Assembly: GCA_902362375.1 (NCBI GenBank)
Contig: CABIVS010000013.1
Span: 34,302 to 98,301, forward strand
Direction: 5' to 3'
Length of the DNA: 64,000 nucleotides
Source of the DNA: Bacteroidaceae bacterium
GTDB taxonomy: Bacteria > Bacteroidota > Bacteroidia > Bacteroidales > Bacteroidaceae
Shown here: positions 16,079-26,268 of the stretch, piece after piece
Numbering within the stretch: position 1 is the first letter of the stretch
How the letters are laid out: each line of letters begins with the position of its first letter
Made by a program: the position numbers and the translations under genes
Notes under the pieces: generated by a model
Database searches by the model: none
Told to the model about the DNA's origin: nothing
Seen by the model: the letters and a program-made list of their open reading frames with translations, nothing else

Positions 16079-17284
16079 TTATTTTTCTACTTTATCAAAG
16101 TATGTATCCGGCTTATTAGGAGTGAATACCTCATTGCAGTACATCACTGTCACCAGATCTTCCGTATCAGAAAGATTGATGATGTTATGAGTATAACCAG
16201 GAAGCATGATGACAGACTGTATTTTCTCTCCGCTCACCTCATAGTTAAGCACTTCGTCTGTCCCTTCCTTACGGAGTTGAATAAGACCATGCCCACTGAC
16301 TACAATAAACTGTTCCCATTTGGTATTGTGCCAGTGTTCGCCCTTGGTAACGCCCGGTTTGGAGATATTAATGCTTACCTGGCCGCAGTTTAAAGTATGT
16401 ACAAGTTCCGTGAAACTACCACGCTGGTCCACATTCATCTTCAAGTCGAAAATCGCTTTTTCTTTTGGCAAATAACTTAGGAACGTGCTGTACAGACGTT
16501 TTGCAAATGAATCAGTCGGGATTTCCGGAATCATCAGCGTCTTAGGCATTTCCGCGAATTGATGTAATAAACCAACGATTTCACCAAGCGTCACTTTATG
16601 GGTAACAGGGCAATAGCAATATCTGCCGTCAGCCTCCGGATGTACATCAAGCCCCTCGAATTCGCAATGATGTTCCCCACCTTTCAGGGCATGAATCATT
16701 TCGTCCACAAGGTCATCAATGTAAAGCAACTCAAGTTCCACACTCGGATCGTTGACCTGTATAGGCAAGTCATTGGCAATGTTATTGCAGAAAGTGGCTA
16801 CAGCACTATTATAGTTTGGACGGCACCACTTTCCGTAAAGGTTCGGAAAACGATAGACCAAAACTTTGGCTCCTGTCTCTTTACCGTATTGTAGGAAAAG
16901 ATCTTCACCCGCCTTTTTGCTACGACCATATTCGCTGTTACCAAAACGACCGGTCAACGAGGCTTGCGCACTGGAGGAAAGCATAACGGGACAAGTGTTA
17001 TGATATTTCTTCAAGGTATCAAGCAATGTATTTGCAAAGCCGAAATTACCTTTCATGAATTCATCATTGTCTTTAGGGCGGTTTACCCCAGCAAGGTTGA
17101 ATACGAAATCGACTTCTTTGCACCAATTATCAAGTTGTTCCGGAGTAGAGTCAAGATCGTACTCGAATACGTCACTGATCTTCAGTTCACCATAACAACG
17201 AGCCTTACCGTCCTTGATGTTATTAAGTTGGGCGCAAAGATTCTTCCCAACAAAACCTTTGGCACCGGTTACTAATATCTTCAT
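16079..17284 (-). CDS. capF: CapF/FnlB bifunctional epimerase-reductase
   Basis: About 401 residues in two domains. The N-terminal SDR domain starts MKILVTGAKGFVGKNL (NAD(P)H-binding GxxGxxG) and contains FNLAGVNRP and SEYGRSKKAGE (Y-x3-K). The C-terminal cupin (about 285-401) has GVTKGEHWHNTKWEQF with His ligands and MLPGYTHNI. This fused architecture is diagnostic of CapF, where the cupin epimerises C-3 of the 4-keto sugar and the SDR domain reduces C-4. The ATG at 17284 follows the capE stop by 7 nt; the longer frame to 17314 overlaps capE and adds ten residues before the Rossmann start. Confidence 0.92.
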   Translation of the reverse strand: MKILVTGAKGFVGKNLCAQLNNIKDGKARCYGELKISDVFEYDLDSTPEQLDNWCKEVDFVFNLAGVNRPKDNDEFMKGNFGFANTLLDTLKKYHNTCPVMLSSSAQASLTGRFGNSEYGRSKKAGEDLFLQYGKETGAKVLVYRFPNLYGKWCRPNYNSAVATFCNNIANDLPIQVNDPSVELELLYIDDLVDEMIHALKGGEHHCEFEGLDVHPEADGRYCYCPVTHKVTLGEIVGLLHQFAEMPKTLMIPEIPTDSFAKRLYSTFLSYLPKEKAIFDLKMNVDQRGSFTELVHTLNCGQVSINISKPGVTKGEHWHNTKWEQFIVVSGHGLIQLRKEGTDEVLNYEVSGEKIQSVIMLPGYTHNIINLSDTEDLVTVMYCNEVFTPNKPDTYFDKVEK

Positions 17285-17291
17285 AGTTTTA

Positions 17292-18341
17292 TTATTGTAC
17301 GAAGTTGCCCTCACCGCTCAACTCCTTCTTTATATACTCCAAAGCTGCAATCTTGGCTTTAGTTTCCTCCACGTTGAGGATTCGCGTATTGTTTGAATTG
17401 AACTCTGTAAGCGTGTTACGCTCTGTCTCACCCTCTTTGAAATATTTATCGTAATTCAACCCGCGGTTATCTGCCGGTACACGATAGAAATTGCCCATAT
17501 CCTCTGCTTTGGCGCATTCCTCATTGGTCAGCAATGTTTCATACATTTTCTCTCCATGACGAATGCCGATAACCTTAATATCTTCTTTCTTGCCGCCAAA
17601 GAGCTCACAGACAGCTTCCGCCTGAGTCCGGATGGTACAAGCCGGAGCTTTCTGAACAAGGATGTCACCATTCTGACCATGTTCGAAAGCAAACAATACG
17701 AGATCCACCGCTTCTTCCAATGACATGATGAAGCGCGTCATTTTAGGCTCGGTCAATGTTACAGGATTACCATTGCGGATCTGCTCTATCCAGAGAGGAA
17801 TGACTGAACCACGGGAACACATCACGTTACCATAACGCGTACAACAAATCTTGGTCTTACCGGAGTAACGGCTCTTTGCCACCGCTATCTTTTCCTCAAC
17901 AGCTTTGGTGATACCCATAGCATTGATTGGATAGGCAGCCTTATCCGTGGAAAGGCAGATTACGGCACCAACACCCGCCTCAATAGCAGCCGTCAATACA
18001 TTGTCAGTACCGATTACATTCGTCTTGACAGCTTCCATTGGAAAAAATTCGCAACTCGGAACCTGCTTCAAGGCAGCGGCATGGAAGATATAGTCTACTC
18101 CCGGCATGGCGTTCCTACAAGACTGGAGGTTGCGTACATCACCGATAAAGAATTTTATTTTGTTTGCCACATCAGGATACTTTACCTGATATTCGTGGCG
18201 CATATCGTCCTGTTTCTTCTCGTCACGTGAAAATATACGAATTTCACCGATATCGGTACGAAGAAAACGATTCAAGACTGCATTACCGAAAGAACCTGTT
18301 CCACCGGTAATCATTAGGGTTTTACCCGCAAAAATGCTCAT
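17292..18341 (-). CDS. capE: UDP-GlcNAc 4,6-dehydratase/5-epimerase (CapE/FnlA)
   Basis: A 349-residue SDR enzyme. TLMITGGTGSFGNAVLNRFL binds NADP; IRIFSRDEKKQDDMRHEY and FIGDVRNLQSC follow; CLSTDKAAYPINAMGITKAVEEK carries the Asp-Lys and the Met-x3-Lys that replaces Tyr-x3-Lys in this dehydratase subgroup. Length and motifs match the soluble CapE type rather than the membrane-anchored type encoded elsewhere in this operon. It produces UDP-2-acetamido-2,6-dideoxy-beta-L-arabino-4-hexulose, the substrate of CapF. Confidence 0.92.
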   Translation of the reverse strand: MSIFAGKTLMITGGTGSFGNAVLNRFLRTDIGEIRIFSRDEKKQDDMRHEYQVKYPDVANKIKFFIGDVRNLQSCRNAMPGVDYIFHAAALKQVPSCEFFPMEAVKTNVIGTDNVLTAAIEAGVGAVICLSTDKAAYPINAMGITKAVEEKIAVAKSRYSGKTKICCTRYGNVMCSRGSVIPLWIEQIRNGNPVTLTEPKMTRFIMSLEEAVDLVLFAFEHGQNGDILVQKAPACTIRTQAEAVCELFGGKKEDIKVIGIRHGEKMYETLLTNEECAKAEDMGNFYRVPADNRGLNYDKYFKEGETERNTLTEFNSNNTRILNVEETKAKIAALEYIKKELSGEGNFVQ

Positions 18342-18361
18342 AGTTTTATTGTTTTATTGTT

Positions 18362-19426
18362 TTATTTCTCCGTATTATAAAACTTTACATACCACTCTGC
18401 AAAGTTTCTTAGTCCATCTCTCAAACTTGTACTCGGTTTAAATTCAAAATCCTGTTCCAATGGAGTAGTATCAGCATAAGTAACAGGCACATCACCCGGT
18501 TGCATAGGCACAAGTTCTTTATGGGAATCAAAATCATAGTCTTTCGGAAGCACACCGGCACGAACCAATTCTTGCTGAAGAATAGTCACAAATTCAAGCA
18601 GGTTCTCCGGATGACTGTTACCGATATTATATACTTTGTATGGTGGAATCGGAAGTCCGTCTTCTCCATTCTCTTTTTCCGGAGCGTGTTGCATAATGCG
18701 TACTACCCCCTCCACAATATCATCCACATAGGTGAAATCACGCTTGCAATTACCATAATTGAAAATCTTGATAGTTTCGCCTTTTACAAGCTTGTCGGTG
18801 AACCCGAAATACGCCATATCCGGACGACCTGCAGGACCATAAACCGTAAAGAAACGCAAGCCTGTTGATGGAATATTGTAGAGTTTTGAGTATGCGTGAG
18901 CCATCAACTCGTTACTCTTCTTTGTTGCCGCATAAAGGCTGACCGGGTTGTCAACCTTGTCATCAGTTGAATACGGAGTTTTCTTGTTACTGCCGTATAC
19001 GGATGATGAAGAGGCATAAACCAAGTGCTCCACCTCATAATGACGGCAGGCTTCAAGGATATTATAGAAACCGATAAGATTACTTTGGACATAGGTATCA
19101 GGATGGGTGATACTGTAACGGACGCCCGCCTGGGCCGCAAAATTTACGACAACGGAAATTCTGTTTTCAGAGAAAATTCTTTCTACCGCATCCTTATCGG
19201 CAATCGAGGCACGGACAAAAGTCCAGTCACGGTTTAACGACTCTATTTCCTTGAGACGCTCATGCTTGATATTGACGTCGTAATAATCGGTGATGGAATC
19301 AATACCGATTACCTTGATATTTCGAAAATCATGGAAAAGACGCATGACAAGATTGCTCCCAATAAAACCGGCAGCACCCGTTACAAGCACAGTCTTTTCG
19401 TCCAGCTCTATATTATATGGCAACAT
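18362..19426 (-). CDS. UDP-glucuronate 4-epimerase (NAD-dependent SDR)
   Basis: A 354-residue extended SDR. KTVLVTGAAGFIGSNL is the NAD site; NFAAQAGVRYSI is the hallmark of UDP-glucuronate 4-epimerases; YASSSSVYG holds the catalytic Ser/Thr, and SLYAATKKSNE is the Y-x3-K. FFTVYGPAGRPDMAYFGF and NYGNCKRDFTYVDD complete the family pattern. It interconverts UDP-GlcA and UDP-GalA in the cytosol. It sits directly downstream of the UDP-glucose dehydrogenase gene (2 nt apart), so the two probably act in sequence to supply uronic acid for the capsule. Confidence 0.9.
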   Translation of the reverse strand: MLPYNIELDEKTVLVTGAAGFIGSNLVMRLFHDFRNIKVIGIDSITDYYDVNIKHERLKEIESLNRDWTFVRASIADKDAVERIFSENRISVVVNFAAQAGVRYSITHPDTYVQSNLIGFYNILEACRHYEVEHLVYASSSSVYGSNKKTPYSTDDKVDNPVSLYAATKKSNELMAHAYSKLYNIPSTGLRFFTVYGPAGRPDMAYFGFTDKLVKGETIKIFNYGNCKRDFTYVDDIVEGVVRIMQHAPEKENGEDGLPIPPYKVYNIGNSHPENLLEFVTILQQELVRAGVLPKDYDFDSHKELVPMQPGDVPVTYADTTPLEQDFEFKPSTSLRDGLRNFAEWYVKFYNTEK

Positions 19427-19428
19427 GG

Positions 19429-20748
19429 TCAGTCCCTTCTAAAAATGTCACGTGTATAAACCTTGGCTTCCACATCTTCCAGACTGTTGTCAAAGCGGTT
19501 GGCTATGATAGCCTTGCTTTGCGCTTTGAATCCGGTAAGATCGTTAACGACCCTGCTGCCGAAGAATGTAGTCCCGTCCTCAAGCGTGGGTTCATAGATG
19601 ATCACTTCCGCACCCTTCGCCTTGATACGTTTCATTATACCTTGAATGGCGGACTGGCGAAAATTGTCAGAGTTCGATTTCATGGTCAGGCGGTATACAC
19701 CGATGACGCAGGTATGCTCCTTGGATGCGTCCCATTGTCCGTTTCCTGTATAATAGCCTGCCTTACGAAGCACTGCATCGGCTATATAATCCTTGCGGGT
19801 CTTGTTTGATTCCACAATTGCGGACATCATGTTCTGGGGAACATCCTGATAGTTGGCAAGAAGTTGTTTGGTATCTTTCGGCAGGCAGTAACCGCCATAA
19901 CCGAATGAAGGATTATTATAATGTGTCCCAATACGGGGATCAAGGCCTACACCCTCAATAATCGCTTTACTGTCCAATCCCTTTATTTCCGCGTATGTAT
20001 CAAGTTCATTGAAGTAGCTGACACGGAGAGCCAAGTAGGTGTTGGCGAAGAGTTTGACTGCTTCCGCCTCTTTTATGCCCATGAAGAGCGTGTCGATGTT
20101 TTCTTTGACAGCCCCTTCCTGCAAGAGGGCGGCAAATGTCCTGGCAGCTTCCTGCAACATATTGACATCCGTGACGGACTGGATAGCCTTGTTTTCTTCC
20201 GCAAACTCCGGACCGTCAATAATCTTCGGATAGCCTACGATGATACGGCTCGGATAGAGGTTATCATAAAGAGCCTTGCTTTCACGGAGGAACTCCGGTG
20301 AGAACAGCAGGTTGAACTTCTTTACTCCTTTTTTGGCATATTTCACATAAAGGTTACGGGTATAGCCCACCGGAATCGTCGATTTGATCACCATTATAGC
20401 ATCAGGATTCACTTCAAGCACAAGGTCGATAACCTCCTCCACACGGCTCGTATCGAAGTAATTCTTCACAGGATCATAGTTTGTAGGAGCGGCTATTACC
20501 ACAAAGTCGGCGTCAGCGTAGGCTGCCCTTCCGTCCAAAGTGGCTACAAGGTCAAGTGACTTTTCAGCCAGATACTTCTCGATATAATCATCCTGGATAG
20601 GAGAAACCTTGCCGTTCAGTTTCTCCACCTTTTCCGGAATTACATCCACGGCGGTTACATGATGATGTTGTGATAGCAGTGTCGCTATGCTCAGTCCCAC
20701 ATAGCCGGTGCCGGCTACTGCGACCCGAATCTCTTTGAAATCACGCAT
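19429..20748 (-). CDS. ugd: UDP-glucose 6-dehydrogenase
   Basis: A 439-residue nucleotide-sugar dehydrogenase. [18 protein letters not shown] is the NAD-binding Rossmann motif, [11 protein letters not shown] and [11 protein letters not shown] are family blocks, [15 protein letters not shown] contains the catalytic cysteine (about residue 267), and the C-terminal UDP-binding domain ends near residue 430. It oxidises UDP-glucose to UDP-glucuronate with two NAD. Related UDP-ManNAc dehydrogenases share the fold, but the adjacent glucuronate epimerase supports this substrate. Confidence 0.9.
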   Translation of the reverse strand: MRDFKEIRVAVAGTGYVGLSIATLLSQHHHVTAVDVIPEKVEKLNGKVSPIQDDYIEKYLAEKSLDLVATLDGRAAYADADFVVIAAPTNYDPVKNYFDTSRVEEVIDLVLEVNPDAIMVIKSTIPVGYTRNLYVKYAKKGVKKFNLLFSPEFLRESKALYDNLYPSRIIVGYPKIIDGPEFAEENKAIQSVTDVNMLQEAARTFAALLQEGAVKENIDTLFMGIKEAEAVKLFANTYLALRVSYFNELDTYAEIKGLDSKAIIEGVGLDPRIGTHYNNPSFGYGGYCLPKDTKQLLANYQDVPQNMMSAIVESNKTRKDYIADAVLRKAGYYTGNGQWDASKEHTCVIGVYRLTMKSNSDNFRQSAIQGIMKRIKAKGAEVIIYEPTLEDGTTFFGSRVVNDLTGFKAQSKAIIANRFDNSLEDVEAKVYTRDIFRRD

Positions 20749-20780
20749 ATTATGTTTGATTTGGTTTTATCTATAGTAGT

Positions 20781-23207
20781 TTATTTACCCTCCCGAGCTG
20801 TATGCTTCTCTCCATAACCATAGCCATAACCGTAACGCTTGCCATAGCCATAATACTTGCCGTATTTACCATAGCCATAATAATAGCCGTACTTCTTTTT
20901 CTGAAGATCCAAGCCATTAATGGCGATACAGAGGTTAGGCAGTTTGTTATTTTCAGAAAGCTCATTAATCAAAGTAAACTCTGCCTTACGGGTATAATCG
21001 GCACGGCATACATAGACTGATAAATCAGCAGTACGACCTATCAGCAAAGTGTCGGTTACCATACCCACGGGAGCCGTATCCAGTATCACATAGTCAAAAT
21101 TAGCCTTCAATGTTTCGATGGCTCTTTCCAAGCCGTCACGGGCCAATAATTCCGTTGGATTGGGAGGAACCGCTCCACCCGGAAGAATAAACAGATTCTT
21201 GTTTATATCGGAAGGCTGTACCAAATCCATCAGATTCTTTGTCGGATTGGTCAGAAACTGGGTAATACCATGTTCCTTTTGGGAAATATTAAAAACCTTA
21301 TTCAAGCCAGGCTTGCGAATGTCAAGACCAACTATCACAACTTTTTTACCTAATAAAGAAAGACTGATAGCCAAATTGGATGATACGAAAGACTTACCTT
21401 CACCACTGATCGTAGAAGTCACCAAAATCACATTCTTGCCATTTTCAAGCATAAACTGAAGATTGGTACGTACATTACGGAATGTCTCGCTCATCAGGTT
21501 ATTCTGATTCTCAAATACAGCTATAGAGCCGGACTTTTCATCTGCCAACGGGATATCGCCAATAACAGGAAGCGAAGTCAACTTTTCAACATCAGCACGT
21601 CCCTCAATCTTGAATTTGGTCAATCCAATCAAATAAATGATGCCTACCGGAATTCCCGCTCCTAATACTAAGGCGGCAAGATAAACCATCATTCTTTTGG
21701 GAGAAACCGGATTGTCATCCGCTAACGCTTCATCAATAGTCTTGGCATTATTGGCTGTAGCTGCCAAAGTGATGGCATTCTCTTCACGTTTTTGAAGTAA
21801 CATCAAATAAAGGCCGGCCTTAATTTCCTGCTGACGAGCGATACTCACAAACTGACGTTCTTGAGTCGGTGCATCGTTAATACGACGAGAATAACGGTTC
21901 GCCTCACGGGCTAAATCTTCTTTGGTAATCTGCAATCCTTTCAATGTAGCATCCAGCGTAGCCTGTACATTACTCCGCATCGCACGGATACTGGTATCCA
22001 AATTAATAATTGTCGGGTTATTCTCAGTTGATGTACGAAGCAAACGCTTTCTTTCAACCAACATTTCATTGTAACGATCTATTGCACCAGCTGATGCTGC
22101 ATCCTGTAATCCAATATTACTTGGCAGGACCTCATATTCATTACCTTGCATATAGCGTTGCAAATCCATTATCAAATTGATTTGAGTCTGGTTTTCCACA
22201 CGCTTCTTTTCATATTCCGCATTACCGGTTAAGGCTATTTGTGCTTCACTACTCAAATCTGTAATTCCCGCGCTACGTTTGAAATTCTCCAAGTCTTGTT
22301 CTGTACTTCCAAGTTCCTTTGAAATAATACCAATACGTTCATTAATAAATTCTGCTGTTTTTTGGGCTACCTCATTCTTGTCATTATTGGCATTGATGTT
22401 ATACATCTCAAGTAACTTATTGATAAAATCCTTACCACGCCTAGTATTTGAATTTTTCAACGATATAACCACAACAGAAGTCATCTTCGATGTGGGAGAT
22501 ATTGACAGAGAATTCGTATATCCTTTCGCTACAGAAGAAGGGCTGTTGATAAAAGCAGTAATATGCCGTTCTTGTGTTACACTTTCCGGACGAACTGACG
22601 ATAGTGTATCATTATTTATAAAAAAAGCGACTGTACCTTCATCTGTTGGAAACACAGCAGGTAACTTCTCAAATTGTTTCCGATATTCCTTTTCTCCTAT
22701 CGTAATCTGTACATCCATCGCACCCGTAGGCTTCAAAGTCATATTCACTTCCATTGGATGTGGAAGTTTATCCGCTTCCTGCGGAGTCAGGCTCACCACT
22801 ACAGGCGAGGTACGGTAAAGTTCCCTGCTAGGAAACTCATCGTCATCCTTATAGGTCACAAACAATCCCTGATTGTTTACCACCTCACGGGCAAGAGACT
22901 TTGATTTCAACACCTCGATTTCATTGTCCACGTTGTTTGAGGAGGAAACGAAGCCATCAAGTCCCATTCTTTCCAGTTCGGTAGACATACTCGCACCACC
23001 GCCCTTCTTCTCGTCCTTGATCAAGACAGTGGCGGTTATATTATAAACTGGAGTGGCCAGACGTAGGTAGCCCCATGCGCAGGCAATACAGATTATTATA
23101 GAAACGACAAACCAAGGCCAGTGGATTAAGTAACGAAAAAGAATCTCCTGAATATTCACCTGCTCTTCTGATTGCTCACCCCGTTTTTCTCTTTTTTCCT
23201 CAATCAT
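20781..23207 (-). CDS. wzc: Wzc-type polysaccharide co-polymerase with BY-kinase domain
   Basis: An 808-residue inner-membrane protein. A Wzz domain lies between two helices (WFVVSIIICIACAWGYL, about 35-51, and VYLAALVLGAGIPVGIIYLI, about 515-535) with a long periplasmic coiled-coil-rich part. The C-terminal kinase has Walker A TSTISGEGKSF (about 605), Walker A' VVIVGLDIRKPGL and Walker B FDYVILDTAPVG. The tail is a tyrosine/glycine cluster with 13 Tyr between residues about 765 and 800, the autophosphorylation region that controls chain length. The tyrosine tail is encoded by a simple repeated DNA pattern (about 20805-20905). It partners with Wza immediately upstream. Confidence 0.93.
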   Translation of the reverse strand: MIEEKREKRGEQSEEQVNIQEILFRYLIHWPWFVVSIIICIACAWGYLRLATPVYNITATVLIKDEKKGGGASMSTELERMGLDGFVSSSNNVDNEIEVLKSKSLAREVVNNQGLFVTYKDDDEFPSRELYRTSPVVVSLTPQEADKLPHPMEVNMTLKPTGAMDVQITIGEKEYRKQFEKLPAVFPTDEGTVAFFINNDTLSSVRPESVTQERHITAFINSPSSVAKGYTNSLSISPTSKMTSVVVISLKNSNTRRGKDFINKLLEMYNINANNDKNEVAQKTAEFINERIGIISKELGSTEQDLENFKRSAGITDLSSEAQIALTGNAEYEKKRVENQTQINLIMDLQRYMQGNEYEVLPSNIGLQDAASAGAIDRYNEMLVERKRLLRTSTENNPTIINLDTSIRAMRSNVQATLDATLKGLQITKEDLAREANRYSRRINDAPTQERQFVSIARQQEIKAGLYLMLLQKREENAITLAATANNAKTIDEALADDNPVSPKRMMVYLAALVLGAGIPVGIIYLIGLTKFKIEGRADVEKLTSLPVIGDIPLADEKSGSIAVFENQNNLMSETFRNVRTNLQFMLENGKNVILVTSTISGEGKSFVSSNLAISLSLLGKKVVIVGLDIRKPGLNKVFNISQKEHGITQFLTNPTKNLMDLVQPSDINKNLFILPGGAVPPNPTELLARDGLERAIETLKANFDYVILDTAPVGMVTDTLLIGRTADLSVYVCRADYTRKAEFTLINELSENNKLPNLCIAINGLDLQKKKYGYYYGYGKYGKYYGYGKRYGYGYGYGEKHTAREGK

Positions 23208-23216
23208 ATGATACTA

Positions 23217-24050
23217 CTATTTGAAGATTGTTACTAATAAACTCGCCAGTGATACCAGAATAGAAGTAGCGGAGAACCACAAACTAGTACTGTTACCGAT
23301 ATCGGAGTTACGTGCTTTTGCCTTATTGGGGGTCACATAAACAATATCATTCTGCTGTAACCAATAATATGGAGAAAGAATTGTCTCTGCTTTGTTTAAA
23401 TCTAAGGTCACAATCTCCTGTTTGCCATTAGCACCCTCACGAATCAGTTTGACATTGTCACGAACTCCCCAGACAGTCATATCACCTGCCATAGCAAGAG
23501 CTTCCAACAGATTCACTTTTTCATTGCTGATCGTAAATGTACCAGGACGGGCAACCTCACCCAATACAGAAATTTTATAGTTTACCATGCGAACTGTTAC
23601 GATCGGAATTTCTTTGATATAGGGTTTCAGCTTATCTACTATCAGTTGTTCGGCCTCTCTCTTTGTTAATCCTCCTACTTTTAACTCACCTAAAACAGGA
23701 AAATTAATCTTTCCTTCATTATCCACCAGATAAGGCTGCAGAACCGGCTGGGTTGTCAACTGCGAACTACCTGCAACCACACTGGCAGGACTAGCCACAG
23801 TCAGGTTGAATGGAATAGCCAACTCGGGACTGGTACATGACACCACAATAGTAAGCAGGTCTTTAGGCATTATTTTAGCATCATACAAATTTTCCTGCTG
23901 AACGGTCTGTTCCACAACTGCTACATCCTGCAAGTAAGGAACCTTTTTGTATGACTGGCAAGACGCGAGCAAAAATATCACAATCAGGCAGGCAAACACA
24001 TTGCATCCCATACCTTGCATACTCATATACATGTAAAATGATTTATTCAT
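23217..24050 (-). CDS. wza: Wza-type outer-membrane polysaccharide export lipoprotein
   Basis: A 277-residue protein with a lipoprotein signal (FLLASC, Cys about residue 31), a polysaccharide export domain (about 50-165: DAKIMPKDLLTIVVS, then NFPVLGELKVGGLT) and one SLBB domain (about 170-245: ISVLGEVARPGTFTI, LLEALAMAGDMTVWG). A hydrophobic segment at the very C-terminus (ATSILVSLASLLVTIF) would cross the outer membrane, as in E. coli Wza. It forms the export channel for the finished capsule and works with Wzc, whose gene begins 9 nt downstream. Confidence 0.92.
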   Translation of the reverse strand: MNKSFYMYMSMQGMGCNVFACLIVIFLLASCQSYKKVPYLQDVAVVEQTVQQENLYDAKIMPKDLLTIVVSCTSPELAIPFNLTVASPASVVAGSSQLTTQPVLQPYLVDNEGKINFPVLGELKVGGLTKREAEQLIVDKLKPYIKEIPIVTVRMVNYKISVLGEVARPGTFTISNEKVNLLEALAMAGDMTVWGVRDNVKLIREGANGKQEIVTLDLNKAETILSPYYWLQQNDIVYVTPNKAKARNSDIGNSTSLWFSATSILVSLASLLVTIFK

Positions 24051-24063
24051 AATATATTCTAGT

Positions 24064-25995
24064 TTATTTTTCTTTATCCAGCACCTCGAATCGTGGAGAA
24101 TTCTTAGACTTAAATTCTGGTACCACTTTCTTCATCAATCTGACGGTATCCATAATCTTAACGGCACGAGACAATTTCTCAAACTCTGCATAAGTATCAA
24201 GGATATCTGCATATTCATACCGACGTACCTTAGCTATCATAATTTTCTTGTTTTCGGTAGGAATCGTATTTTCTTTATCGCTCAACACCTCTTCATAAAG
24301 TTTCTCACCCGGACGTAATCCCGTAAATTCGATCTTTATGTCCTCACCCGGACGATAACCCGCCAATTCAATCATACGGGTAGCCAAATCAACAATCTTC
24401 ACAGCTTTGCCCATTTCAAAAACAAAGATCTCATTGCCCTCTCCCATCGTGGCAGCCTCCATCACCAAGCGGCAAGCTTCAGGAATAGTCATGAAGAAAC
24501 GGATGATATCAGGATGAGTAACAGTGACAGGACCGCCATTCTCAATTTGTTCCCTAAAACGAGGAATGACAGAACCATTACTGCCCAATACATTTCCGAA
24601 ACGTGTCGTGATGAATTTGGTATGACCTTTCACTTTCCCTTCACGAATAGCACATCCCAGACTCTGTACATAGATTTCCGCCAAACGTTTGGAGCAACCC
24701 ATTACATTGGTAGGATTCACGGCCTTATCTGTAGAAACCATAATCATTTTTTCTGCACCATATTCCACAGCCATGTCAGCTACCTGTCGGGAACCGGTTA
24801 CATTGACAAGGACAGCCTCGCAAGGATTTTCTTCCATCAACGGTACATGTTTGTAAGCAGCGGCATGAAAGACGATTTGAGGATGATAAAGATCAAACAC
24901 CATACGTACACGCTCTTTCACACGCACATCACCGATCACAGGAACAAAATCTATATTCGGATATTTTTTCTCAAACTCAAGACGGACATTGTGTAAAGGA
25001 GTCTCTGCAGAGTCGAACATGATAAGTTTTTGAATTCCCATCTGCACCAATTGACGGCAAAGTTCACTGCCAATACTGCCTGCCGCACCGGTCACCAACA
25101 CCACTTTTCCCCTGAATTCTTCCGCAACCTGACGAAGATTGATGTTGATTTCAGCACGTCCCAGCAAATCTTCAATCTTGATGGGACGTATCCATTGGTG
25201 AAAATTGCCGTCAGAATCCGCTTCACTGATAGTAGGAGCTATCAATGTTTTAAGTTCATTGCTTTTACAATATTCCAAAAGGCGTTTTTCTTCCAAGCGA
25301 GTGTCTTCATAACGGGCAAACAGGATCCCCTTAATTCCACGCTTCCGCATGATATAATCAACATCCGACTCATTTTCAAAGTAATAAACGGGAAGATCTG
25401 CCAATCGGCGTCGGCTGTTATTTTTACCATATACATAAAAACCTGCTACCTTATAATGTGCACTATCCCTAAGACGTAATTTCAAGGCCACGCTCTCTTC
25501 GTCAGTACCATAAATAAGAATACGGGTATTCTTTTTATTCACCCAATCCAACAAGAGGTCATAGACGATTATTAACGATACGCGAAAAGATGTCAGAATC
25601 ACCAGAGTCAATAAGCCATCAAATAGAAGATAGGATATTTTATAATTGTATGGCAATTGAATCTCATATATAAGCCCAAAAGAAATAATGGCCAAACAGA
25701 CAATTTTGAATAAAACGGCACACATGATACGCCAAAGTTCACGAGCTTGTGAAAAACGAATCGTATTACGATAAGTATGGAATAACAAAGCGCCCGCAAC
25801 ACTTGACACCAAGGAAACACAAGCAAATTTACAAAGCATCCAGTCTGTCATTGGCACATGCGCCATATAATGAATTACAGCATAAGCTACCAATGAACAC
25901 AATACAGAAAGTGCCGTGTCAATACCTAAAACAACCCAATAACTGAAATAGTTTTTGCGGGCATATTGTACTATGCCCTTCAATGTTTTTTCCAT
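24064..25995 (-). CDS. Membrane-anchored nucleoside-diphosphate-sugar dehydratase/epimerase (WbpM/CapD/FlaA1-like)
   Basis: A 643-residue protein. The first 130 residues hold four membrane helices; a CoA-binding-like Rossmann domain follows (RILIYGTDEESVALKLRL); the C-terminal SDR domain starts VVLVTGAAGSIGSELCRQL (about residue 300) and has MVSTDKAVNPTNVMGCSKRLAE, with Met-x3-Lys instead of Tyr-x3-Lys, as in inverting or retaining 4,6-dehydratases. Family members make UDP-4-keto-6-deoxy-HexNAc from UDP-GlcNAc (route to QuiNAc, bacillosamine or FucNAc). Because capE is also present, it may feed a second deoxy sugar. It is the first enzyme gene of the operon. Confidence 0.88.
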   Translation of the reverse strand: MEKTLKGIVQYARKNYFSYWVVLGIDTALSVLCSLVAYAVIHYMAHVPMTDWMLCKFACVSLVSSVAGALLFHTYRNTIRFSQARELWRIMCAVLFKIVCLAIISFGLIYEIQLPYNYKISYLLFDGLLTLVILTSFRVSLIIVYDLLLDWVNKKNTRILIYGTDEESVALKLRLRDSAHYKVAGFYVYGKNNSRRRLADLPVYYFENESDVDYIMRKRGIKGILFARYEDTRLEEKRLLEYCKSNELKTLIAPTISEADSDGNFHQWIRPIKIEDLLGRAEININLRQVAEEFRGKVVLVTGAAGSIGSELCRQLVQMGIQKLIMFDSAETPLHNVRLEFEKKYPNIDFVPVIGDVRVKERVRMVFDLYHPQIVFHAAAYKHVPLMEENPCEAVLVNVTGSRQVADMAVEYGAEKMIMVSTDKAVNPTNVMGCSKRLAEIYVQSLGCAIREGKVKGHTKFITTRFGNVLGSNGSVIPRFREQIENGGPVTVTHPDIIRFFMTIPEACRLVMEAATMGEGNEIFVFEMGKAVKIVDLATRMIELAGYRPGEDIKIEFTGLRPGEKLYEEVLSDKENTIPTENKKIMIAKVRRYEYADILDTYAEFEKLSRAVKIMDTVRLMKKVVPEFKSKNSPRFEVLDKEK

Positions 25996-26175
25996 TATAG
26001 TATAAATGAATAAAATAATATTTCGAAGTTTGATTTATCTGATTGATTACTATCAATACAAAGGCAATGAGCAAGATTTCAATGTCAGTGTAACCCAACA
26101 GAGAATCTTTTCATCTTTCGATACGTACATACATTTCTACACTATATCTTTTACAAGATATAATTCATAATACTT

Positions 26176-26268
26176 TTATGGATTTTTTTGAGAGAGGTCA
26201 TCGATAAATATATCCACTGTTTGGTTACCGATGTCAGATAGACTGTCTGCTATTTTACAGACTTTCAT
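26176..26268 (-). pseudogene. Truncated start of an upxZ-like gene
   Basis: The 323-bp gap between upxY and the first enzyme gene contains a 30-codon frame from ATG 26268 to TAA 26176. Its product contains SLSDIGNQTVDIFIDDLSQKN. This matches the N-terminal pattern I know for UpxZ (Leu-x3-Gly-x3-Val-x-Val-Tyr-x-Asp-Glu-Phe-Ser-x2-Asn) at Gly, Val, aromatic, Asp, acidic, Ser and Asn positions. UpxZ is normally about 150-160 residues and is encoded right after upxY, 50 nt away here. The rest of the gap (25996-26175, 26269-26318) shows no continuing frame. The call depends on a short alignment from memory. Confidence 0.5.
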
